From BQJU01 sp964015035 (GTDB lineage: Bacteria; Bacteroidota; Bacteroidia; Chitinophagales; Saprospiraceae): 23,254 nt of DNA. Under the pieces are notes generated by a model. It made no database searches, had not been told where the DNA came from, and saw only the letters and a list, made by a program, of their open reading frames with translations. Positions 18,047 through 23,254 of this stretch are shown here, in pieces. The stretch covers positions 1-23,254 of the forward strand of contig CAXHCA010000110.1 in NCBI GenBank assembly GCA_964015035.1, given 5' to 3'. The position numbers were made by a program, and so were the translations under genes. How positions within the stretch are numbered: position 1 is the first letter of the stretch; every line of letters begins with the position of its first letter.

Positions 18047-18231
18047 GAGCATGTTTAAATTTCGTTTTTGAAGATTAAAATTATTCATTTCAGCCTTAAT
18101 CAAGGCAAATTTGAGGTTCATATCCCGAAGCAAGTTCGGGACAGGCTCTGGAAGGTCTGGGCCGATAATTTAACGCAGAGTAAGGTTGAAGGGGATATTT
18201 TAGGCCCAAAGGATGAATTTTAAACATGCTC
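18047..18231. mobile_element. MITE-like non-coding element with GAGCATGTTTAAA terminal inverted repeats
   Basis: The ends are inverted repeats: GAGCATGTTTAAATTTC on the left (18047-18063) and its complement with one mismatch on the right (18215-18231), 13 bp perfect from the tip. The element is flanked by TAA on both sides (18044-18046 and 18232-18234), a 3-bp target duplication of the TNA type made by some IS5-family (IS1031-group) transposases. It is 185 bp, has no ORF, and contains an internal hairpin TCCCGAA-loop-TTCGGGA (18123-18141). Assignment to an IS family is inference. It lies 10 bp before the HTCS start codon, so it forms most of that gene's upstream region. Confidence 0.65.
18076..18109 (-). 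promoter_or_regulatory. Putative promoter for the HTCS gene inside the MITE-like element
   Basis: On the minus strand TTG (18103-18101) is followed after 17 nt by TAATTTTA (18083-18076), and an alternative TTTG (18109-18106) lies 22 nt before it. The -7 box is about 38 bp upstream of the HTCS start codon at 18037. The match is weak but it is the only one seen before the gene, and it lies wholly within the inserted element. Confidence 0.25.
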
Positions 18232-18348
18232 TAAAATAGGTTATTACGGACAAATATAGGAAGAAAGCAGTACAAGGAACTTACTTTGGTATTTTAAGAG
18301 TCCTCAGCAGACTTCACCAAATTTTGGTAGCTTCATAGTGGCTAACCC

Positions 18349-20409
18349 TTATCGCCCAATCAATAAATAAGCGCCCCAATAATGAGGAGAAGCGGTAGCT
18401 GAATGATTGATTTGCTCCAATTTTGCCCTGCGCAGACTGGTGGAGTAAGATTGTCCTTTTTCCAGAATCCCCTGGTAGAAGTCGACCATCAGTTGAGCGC
18501 TAACTTTATCATATACCTTCCACAATGAGTAGACCACATTTTGGGCCCCGGCATAAATAAAAGCTCGATTGAGCCCCAGAAGACCTTCTGTCTTTTCCAG
18601 TTTTCCATAACCGCTTTCACAACTGCTCAAGGTGATTAAGTCAATATCGGTATGCATATTGTAAATCTCACCGGTGTACAGAATGCCATCTTCGATACTG
18701 TCCTGCTTGACACTGTTATTCTGGAAGCAGGCAATGCCGGAAAATTTGGGATTGTCAAGATTGGCAAAGCTATGCCCCGCAATATGCATGAATTGATAGG
18801 GTTTTGCCAGCTCCAATTTTAGCTTTGATTCCGAAGCGCTGTTCCGTAACGCTATGCGGGCCTTATTTTGTTGGTACTGATTGAAAAGTGCCGCGATATC
18901 TTCGACCTCTTTTTCGGATTCTGGTAGTGGCAGGAAGGTGCCATCCTCTCTAAAGGCCCGAAAAACAGCGTCTTTAGAACGAAGTGTGGAGGCCAATTCA
19001 TTTTTGGAGTATTCATAAATCGGCGCAAAGGCAAAAAGGCCGGTGAAATTGTTTGGCCTTTTCCTACGAGCCTTGGCAAACAGACTTGCCGAATAATGGT
19101 AAGACACCTCAAAATCCTTGATCAGGAAATGCAATTCGTGAAAGGGTTTGACCTCGTCCGAGGCAAGTAGGGTTTCAAAGGGTATATAATTGGTCATACC
19201 GTCACCGATGATGATCAATCGTTGTTTGCCGCTTAACTGGTCTTCTATCGGGTGCAGAAATTGTTGGTACAAATCGTGGCTCAACCCGATGAATTTTTCC
19301 CTGCTTGAACGGCGCAGCATTGCCGAACGTTGAAGGGAATGATTGATGTCATCTATTTGCTGGACTGTTGCATCCATAAGGGCGGTCTGCGTAAGTTGCA
19401 GTGGGCCATCGGCAGCGAGCGTAAAAATGTAGAGCAGGCTATCGGTAAAGACGTATTCGATGAGCATGTCTTGTTCTCCGAGTACCTCTTGCAGAGAAGT
19501 TGCCGTTTCCGGTGCAAATTCGTACTTGGATGCATAATAATCCGGATAATCTCTTTCAATTTGACGCTGCAGCTTGACGTAGTCATTGTTGAGCTTAAAA
19601 AGGATATCTTTTTCATAACGATTGATCTTGGTACTATCATTATTTTGCTGCGCCTCAATCAGCTTTTTTTCGTAAAAGGTAATTTCCACTTGTAAATCTC
19701 TTTCTGCTTCGAGTACTGAAGTCTCCAAATGACTGTACTGTTTGGCTTCTTCCTTGAGCAGGGATAACCACAACTGTTGGGCCTTCATTTTCTGAGTATA
19801 ATAGAAGGCTTTATTGAGCGACTCCGAAGAATGACTGGTACGATGGTCTTCAAAGGCAATATCGATGCCCAGCTGATATGGAGCGGTGGCCTGACTAACC
19901 AACGATTTGCTTTTGCCACCTCGCAGGATATTGATTGTCTTGATATTTGCAGCATGTAATTCATCGAGTAAATCAATGACACGGAGTGCGTTAGCTGTTC
20001 TTTCCGCTGGTTTGAAATCAGAGGCCATGAACAGCTGAGCTCGCTGGTGCAATACCTCGTATGCAGTAGGGATATTTAGGATGTTTTCCGCAAAGGGAAG
20101 GGAAAAGCCCTCCTTGGTTTTCTGGCCACTTAGTTCGTTTATGGCTAACGCATTATAGTATAGGGCGGAATCAATACGTCCGCTGTTGCGATGGAGCCGA
20201 GCAAGAACATGCCAAATATCAGCCTGATCCCAAGATACCCTAGCCCAGTTCTTTTTATGTAAAAGTTGTTGGGAGTAGTAAATCGCCTGATCAAGTTGTC
20301 CTTTTTGTTCGTAAATATTGCGGTAGCCAAGGTAAATATTATCAGATACTCCGTTGATTTTCGACTCTTCCCCAGTATAGGCACCGGTTTCCAGTCTCGC
20401 TGTTAGCAA
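18349..20409 (-). CDS. CHAT-domain caspase-like protease, 3' part of a frameshifted TPR-CHAT gene
   Basis: The open frame from a TTG at 20409 gives 686 aa. Residues about 25-95 are TPR units (NIYEQKGQLDQAIYYSQQLL, DIWHVLARLHRNSGRIDSALYY). About 225-285 is a charged coiled coil, and about 410-686 is a CHAT domain of the caspase/separase-like clan. The catalytic dyad is visible as His546 (HIAGHS) and Cys597 (LSSCESGYGK). The downstream GLLGLNRAFIYAGAQNVVYSLWKV, LMVDFYQ and LRRAK motifs are typical of the family. The TTG is probably not a true start: the frame reads back through S-V-R-P-Y-E-S-A-D-S-L-L until a TGA at 20451-20449, and the upstream TPR gene ends at 20403 in the other frame. The two parts join naturally after a -1 shift near 20433, giving about 1047 aa. 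Through the upstream half it would be exported to the periplasm. Substrates are unknown. Confidence 0.85.
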   Translation of the reverse strand: MLTARLETGAYTGEESKINGVSDNIYLGYRNIYEQKGQLDQAIYYSQQLLHKKNWARVSWDQADIWHVLARLHRNSGRIDSALYYNALAINELSGQKTKEGFSLPFAENILNIPTAYEVLHQRAQLFMASDFKPAERTANALRVIDLLDELHAANIKTINILRGGKSKSLVSQATAPYQLGIDIAFEDHRTSHSSESLNKAFYYTQKMKAQQLWLSLLKEEAKQYSHLETSVLEAERDLQVEITFYEKKLIEAQQNNDSTKINRYEKDILFKLNNDYVKLQRQIERDYPDYYASKYEFAPETATSLQEVLGEQDMLIEYVFTDSLLYIFTLAADGPLQLTQTALMDATVQQIDDINHSLQRSAMLRRSSREKFIGLSHDLYQQFLHPIEDQLSGKQRLIIIGDGMTNYIPFETLLASDEVKPFHELHFLIKDFEVSYHYSASLFAKARRKRPNNFTGLFAFAPIYEYSKNELASTLRSKDAVFRAFREDGTFLPLPESEKEVEDIAALFNQYQQNKARIALRNSASESKLKLELAKPYQFMHIAGHSFANLDNPKFSGIACFQNNSVKQDSIEDGILYTGEIYNMHTDIDLITLSSCESGYGKLEKTEGLLGLNRAFIYAGAQNVVYSLWKVYDKVSAQLMVDFYQGILEKGQSYSTSLRRAKLEQINHSATASPHYWGAYLLIGR

Positions 20410-21491
20410 AGAATCGGCTGACTCATAGGGCCTAACGCTTTGTCTAGATCACCGTGTTGGTATTGTACACTGGCTATGCCGAGAATGGCATTGGCCTGGT
20501 CAACCCATTTTTCTTTACGGTCGCCAAGCAGAGCAAGTATTTTCGTATAATAATCTAAAGCCTCTTCCAGTTGATCGGTTTGCAAGTAAAGTCCGGCCAA
20601 TGAAAAATGGATATTGAGTGTATTGCCAAATCGGAGCTCGTCCCCCGTAGTATGCTGAAGGTTATCCATATAGTAGGCTTTCTCGTAATATTCCAGGCTT
20701 CTGGCGTACTCTTTTTGTAATTCAAGATAATGGCCGAGATCAAGGTATGCTGGGAACGTCTGGTAGTCATTAGCCCCAAATAGCTCGACAGATAGTTCAA
20801 TAGTCTTTTCGATATATTCTATCGCCAGTTCAAAATTGCCAATCTCAAAATAATAGCTACTGATACAATGGTAATTATGGATTCCTTCGTATTTGTTAGG
20901 GTTAGGAGAAGATTCAAAAATCTCCCGGGATTTCATATAGCAATCCAGTACTTTGTCTATTTGACCCAATGTAGCGTAGCTGGAACCAAGGTTAGTGTAG
21001 GCCCGGATGAAAAGAGGATGGTCTTTAGGATAATATTTCAGCAGAAGTTCGACTCCCTGCAATACCACTTCATGCTCTTTTTTGTGGTCGTGGTTTTTTT
21101 CATAAATATACATGAGACTACTGTAAATCCAAAAGCAATCCTTTTCGTATTCAGGCGCTTCAGTTTGTATAAGGTTTAATGCTTCATAGGCCAGGTCAAT
21201 ACCTATTTGGTAGTTGTCACCCCCGCCATACATATACACAACATTGGATACACAGTTAAGGTATAAAGACCAGTTTTTTGTTTCCTTAGCCAGGTGAATG
21301 ACCGGCCAGAACACTTTGATGGATTCGTATCCTCTACCCGAATATTGCAATACTTTTGCGGTGATGCAATCCTCATTACCCATGCAACCTTTCCCATAGC
21401 GGAGTCGGTCTTCATCTGAAATTTCGAAATCCTGGGTAAAGGCAAGTTGAGATAACAGGAGTAGTGAAAGAAGGAGTTGGTATCTTTTCAT
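20403..21491 (-). CDS. Signal peptide plus TPR half of the frameshifted TPR-CHAT gene
   Basis: The ATG at 21491 is preferred because it opens a clear signal peptide (MKRYQLLLSLLLLSQLAFTQ). The frame stays open 42 codons further upstream to 21617, but that stretch overlaps the putative promoter. The product is 362 aa, mostly tetratricopeptide repeats (for example AYTNLGSSYATLGQIDKVLDCY, CISSYYFEIGNFELAIEYIEK, IHFSLAGLYLQTDQLEEALDYY). The last unit, SVQYQHGDLDKAL, is cut off by an abrupt GPMSQPILC and stop. The next TPR helix continues in the -1 frame (RPYESADSLL), so this and the CHAT ORF look like one gene broken by a one-base deletion or read through by frameshifting. TPRs in this class probably control or recruit substrates for the CHAT protease (inference). 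Confidence 0.85.
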   Translation of the reverse strand: MKRYQLLLSLLLLSQLAFTQDFEISDEDRLRYGKGCMGNEDCITAKVLQYSGRGYESIKVFWPVIHLAKETKNWSLYLNCVSNVVYMYGGGDNYQIGIDLAYEALNLIQTEAPEYEKDCFWIYSSLMYIYEKNHDHKKEHEVVLQGVELLLKYYPKDHPLFIRAYTNLGSSYATLGQIDKVLDCYMKSREIFESSPNPNKYEGIHNYHCISSYYFEIGNFELAIEYIEKTIELSVELFGANDYQTFPAYLDLGHYLELQKEYARSLEYYEKAYYMDNLQHTTGDELRFGNTLNIHFSLAGLYLQTDQLEEALDYYTKILALLGDRKEKWVDQANAILGIASVQYQHGDLDKALGPMSQPILC

Positions 21492-21544
21492 GGAGTAGTT
21501 AGAGGTTTCTTTTGAACATTTATTTTTCTGCAAGGCCAATTGAT

Positions 21545-21552
21545 CAAAAATA
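21545..21552 (-). promoter_or_regulatory. Putative -7 promoter element of the TPR-CHAT gene
   Basis: TATTTTTG on the minus strand is an exact match to the Bacteroidota -7 pattern TAnnTTTG, 53 bp before the chosen ATG at 21491. No clear TTTG lies 17-23 nt upstream, so the call is tentative. It supports the start at 21491 over the longer frame. Confidence 0.3.
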
Positions 21553-21602
21553 GAAAATTTAATACAGAAATCGGGATTTGTTGGTGTCTGGGGTAAATAA
21601 AA

Positions 21603-21634
21603 AAGCCGACATCGCAATGCTGCGATGTCGGCTT
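21603..21634 (-). terminator. Strong intrinsic terminator of T9SS gene D
   Basis: AAGCCGACATCGCA (21603-21616) pairs perfectly with TGCGATGTCGGCTT (21621-21634) around a 4-base loop. On the minus strand it is followed by TTTTTATTT. It lies 20 bp past the stop codon at 21654 and separates gene D from the TPR-CHAT gene. Confidence 0.9.
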
Positions 21635-21653
21635 CGGTGTACCTGTGGTTGAA

Positions 21654-23008
21654 TTATTTTACAATCAAAAACTTCTTCACCTTTTCACTATTACCGGAAA
21701 TTAACCTTACAAAATAAGTACCGCTACTCAGCTCATTCAGCTCAAAGACCACTGGGCTTTCGCCAAATGGAGCATAACGCCGTTGTATGACCGGTTGGCC
21801 TAATTGGTTGAGAATTTCAACGCTGACTTCCTGTCCGTCGTAGCTGATCAAGTCAAGGTACAACTGATCCTTCACCGGATTGGGGAAAAGCATAAAATCC
21901 AGACTTTCTGACTGATCAACCTGTTCCCCTTCGGTGTCAGGCAATTGCAGGTTCAACCCGGAGCCTGCCCCGTTGACGGTCACATTGTCAAAAGTACCCG
22001 TGACCAATGTTGTATTGCTGTAATTGGTCACCAATAATCCCGCCTGAATACAGGTATTCATCGGAATATTGGCCACCAAAACATTTTGCCAGTTGATGCC
22101 GTCAATGGAGGCATAGCCGACAAAGATATTACCGGTTCTAACCAGTTTGAGCCAGGTGGCTTGCGGTCGAAAGAGTTGTGCCGGATAGGCATAACCGTTG
22201 GTGGTGGTACGGATGGCCCGGCGAAGCATATTACCGAGATTGGAAAGCAATTCCACCTTTTTAGCCCCTGGCGCCTCCGATTCTCGCAGGGTGATACCGG
22301 CCCAGCCTTGCCCAAGCGGATCGATGTCAGTGACCTGGGCTATGATTTCACCGTCGCCACACAATTCGGTTTGCACATAAGCCGCATCATCCTGGGAGAA
22401 GTTGGTGGTCGCACAGCCGTTGCTGGCGAGCGTAAAACTTTCGGTTACCGGGTTGTAATCAACTTCATTGCCGTCTTCACAGCCAATACCGTCCTCCCCG
22501 AAGTCCATCCAGCCACAGGGCAGCCCGTCGGTTTTGACCGTAGTGAGGCATTCATTACTATTGCCGTTAACATCCGTTACGGTCACCAGTACCTCCACAT
22601 TTTGTCCCAGTTGATCGCAGGTGATGATGGCGGGGGCGTAAACGGTAGATTGTATACCGCAGGCATCGGTAGCACTGAAATCGATGACGGATGCAGAGGT
22701 GATTTCTTCCTGGCCGTTGAAAACTGCAAAGTTGCCCTCACATTCCGATATAGCAGGAGCTACATTGTCCTGTACGGTGACGGTGGCAAGGCAGGAATTG
22801 CTGTTACCATTGATGTCGGTTGTGGTGAGGGTTACTGAATTTGATCCTACATGGCTACAGTCAAACGCTGTTTGGCTTAAAGCCAATGAAGCAATGCCAC
22901 CCGGTACGGGCCCGTATGGGCAGGCGTCGTTGGAGCCATTGTCAACGGCTGCTGCGGAGGTAGTGCCTTGGCCATTCTGATCCAGTTGGATAGTTACGTT
23001 CTGGCAAA
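21654..23008 (-). repeat. Paralogous tail segment shared with 6806-8160
   Basis: This is the partner of the segment at 6806-8160, at a constant offset of 14,848 bp. Similarity is highest over about 22531-22758, where only scattered single-base differences are seen (for example TAGTGAGG against TTGCGAGG). Homology at the repeat level continues to about 23008. Confidence 0.8.
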
Positions 23009-23254
23009 GGGCAATTGGCGCCACATTGTCCTGTACGGTAGCCGTAGCCATACAGGTGCTGGTGTTTTCATAATTATCCACCACAGTCAGGGTGACAGTA
23101 TTGACACCTACATGGCTACAGTCGAATTCGGTTTGGCTTAAAGCCATTGATGCAATGCCACCCGGTACGGGCCCGTATGGGCAGGCGTCGTTGGAGCCAT
23201 TGTCAACGGCTGCTGCGGAGGTAGTGCCTTGGCCATTCTGATCCAGTTGGATAG
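21654..23254 (-). CDS. T9SS-sorted secreted protein D, HYR repeats and DUF1349-like tail (5' end outside window)
   Basis: The frame runs open through the right edge: upstream of the first internal Met at 23147 it still encodes IQLDQNGQG...DACPYGPVPGGIAS, so the start lies beyond 23254 and only the last 532 or so residues are seen. They comprise a partial HYR-like repeat, one complete repeat (CQNVTIQLDQNGQG ... DACPYGPVPGG ... FDCSHVG), a CEGNFAVFNG...DACGI unit, CGWMDFGEDGIGCED, a DUF1349-like sandwich (GWAGITLRES, WLKLVRTG, SIDGINWQ), and a T9SS type A domain in the last 81 residues (DFMLFPNPVKD ... VKKFLIVK). The tail is the closest paralogue of that of the giant gene ending at 6806. The head, which differs in the other paralogues, cannot be seen. 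Confidence 0.9.
   Translation of the reverse strand, partial: IQLDQNGQGTTSAAAVDNGSNDACPYGPVPGGIASMALSQTEFDCSHVGVNTVTLTVVDNYENTSTCMATATVQDNVAPIALCQNVTIQLDQNGQGTTSAAAVDNGSNDACPYGPVPGGIASLALSQTAFDCSHVGSNSVTLTTTDINGNSNSCLATVTVQDNVAPAISECEGNFAVFNGQEEITSASVIDFSATDACGIQSTVYAPAIITCDQLGQNVEVLVTVTDVNGNSNECLTTVKTDGLPCGWMDFGEDGIGCEDGNEVDYNPVTESFTLASNGCATTNFSQDDAAYVQTELCGDGEIIAQVTDIDPLGQGWAGITLRESEAPGAKKVELLSNLGNMLRRAIRTTTNGYAYPAQLFRPQATWLKLVRTGNIFVGYASIDGINWQNVLVANIPMNTCIQAGLLVTNYSNTTLVTGTFDNVTVNGAGSGLNLQLPDTEGEQVDQSESLDFMLFPNPVKDQLYLDLISYDGQEVSVEILNQLGQPVIQRRYAPFGESPVVFELNELSSGTYFVRLISGNSEKVKKFLIVK
22850..23254 (-). repeat. Tandem 261-bp (87-codon) HYR-like repeat
   Basis: The sequence from 22850 recurs from 23111 with a period of exactly 261 bp, and the second copy runs off the window. 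From about 23148 to 23254 the match to 22887-22993 appears base-perfect. Each unit encodes one HYR-like repeat containing DACPYGPVPGG. The near-identity indicates a very recent tandem duplication or homogenisation, and a place where repeat number could vary. Confidence 0.8.

Noticed and set aside
20403..20409. Overlapping TTG start and TAA stop read as ordinary translational coupling of two genes
   Set aside because: The downstream frame encodes plausible TPR sequence upstream of the TTG (RPYESADS), and the upstream protein ends in an atypical tail, so a frameshift explains the data better. Coupling is not formally excluded.
20430..20442. Programmed -1 frameshift signal
   Set aside because: No X-XXY-YYZ slippery heptamer in the right phase and no evident downstream stem-loop were found, so I do not call recoding.
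22086..22838. A 250-aa open frame on the plus strand, and similar frames at 2887-3456 and 3676-4215
   Set aside because: They lie antisense to strongly supported T9SS genes, and similar antisense frames recur in the paralogues because the repeats and codon use are shared. No domain or start context supports them.
22850..23254. CRISPR-like array or DNA-level repeat locus
   Set aside because: The repeats are long, in frame and coding (87 codons), with no short spacers. They are protein repeats.

Overview
The window looks like a chromosomal segment of a Bacteroidota bacterium, probably of the Saprospiria (Lewinella/Haliscomenobacter-like) type. Four genes encode secreted proteins that end in a type IX secretion (T9SS) type A sorting domain, with an FPNPAKD/VPNPARD-type start and a basic KKFLIVK-type end. 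One gene encodes a one-piece hybrid two-component sensor/AraC regulator. Promoter-like sites resemble the Bacteroidota form (TTG, about 19 nt, TAnnTTTG). The lineage below phylum is inferred from the abundance of HYR-like repeats and was not tested.

Layout, left to right: a hairpin terminator (64-110); minus-strand T9SS gene A (182-2239) with its own promoter; terminator (2321-2355); minus-strand T9SS gene B (2377-5397) with a leucine-rich L-domain-like head; a 408-bp AT-rich gap with palindromes; the only plus-strand gene (5806-6738), a signal-less protein built from two internal repeat families; a bidirectional terminator (6751-6780); a giant minus-strand T9SS gene C (6806-13654, 2282 aa) with a glycine-rich head, about 15 HYR-like repeats and a parallel beta-helix inserted in the repeat array; a 144-bp gap carrying a 13-bp direct repeat spaced 21 bp; the minus-strand HTCS gene (13799-18037); a 185-bp MITE-like element (18047-18231) starting 10 bp upstream of the HTCS start codon; a minus-strand TPR-CHAT protease gene split by an apparent -1 frameshift (18349-20409 and 20403-21491); a strong terminator (21603-21634); and the 3' part of T9SS gene D (21654 to the right edge, 5' end outside).

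How the genes may work together: A, B, C and D have different heads but share a constant tail of about 1.1 kb (last HYR-like unit, a cysteine/aspartate-rich CG-DGI-C-D segment, a DUF1349/concanavalin-like sandwich and the T9SS signal). They read as a family of exported surface or secreted proteins diversified by domain shuffling. C and D are colinear at the DNA level over about 1.35 kb without net indels. The HTCS sits directly upstream of C in the same orientation, and a two-site repeat with AraC-type geometry lies between them, so control of C by the HTCS is a plausible hypothesis. The CHAT protein carries a signal peptide and would act outside the cytoplasm. No tRNA, rRNA, CRISPR array, intact transposase or SusC/SusD pair was seen.
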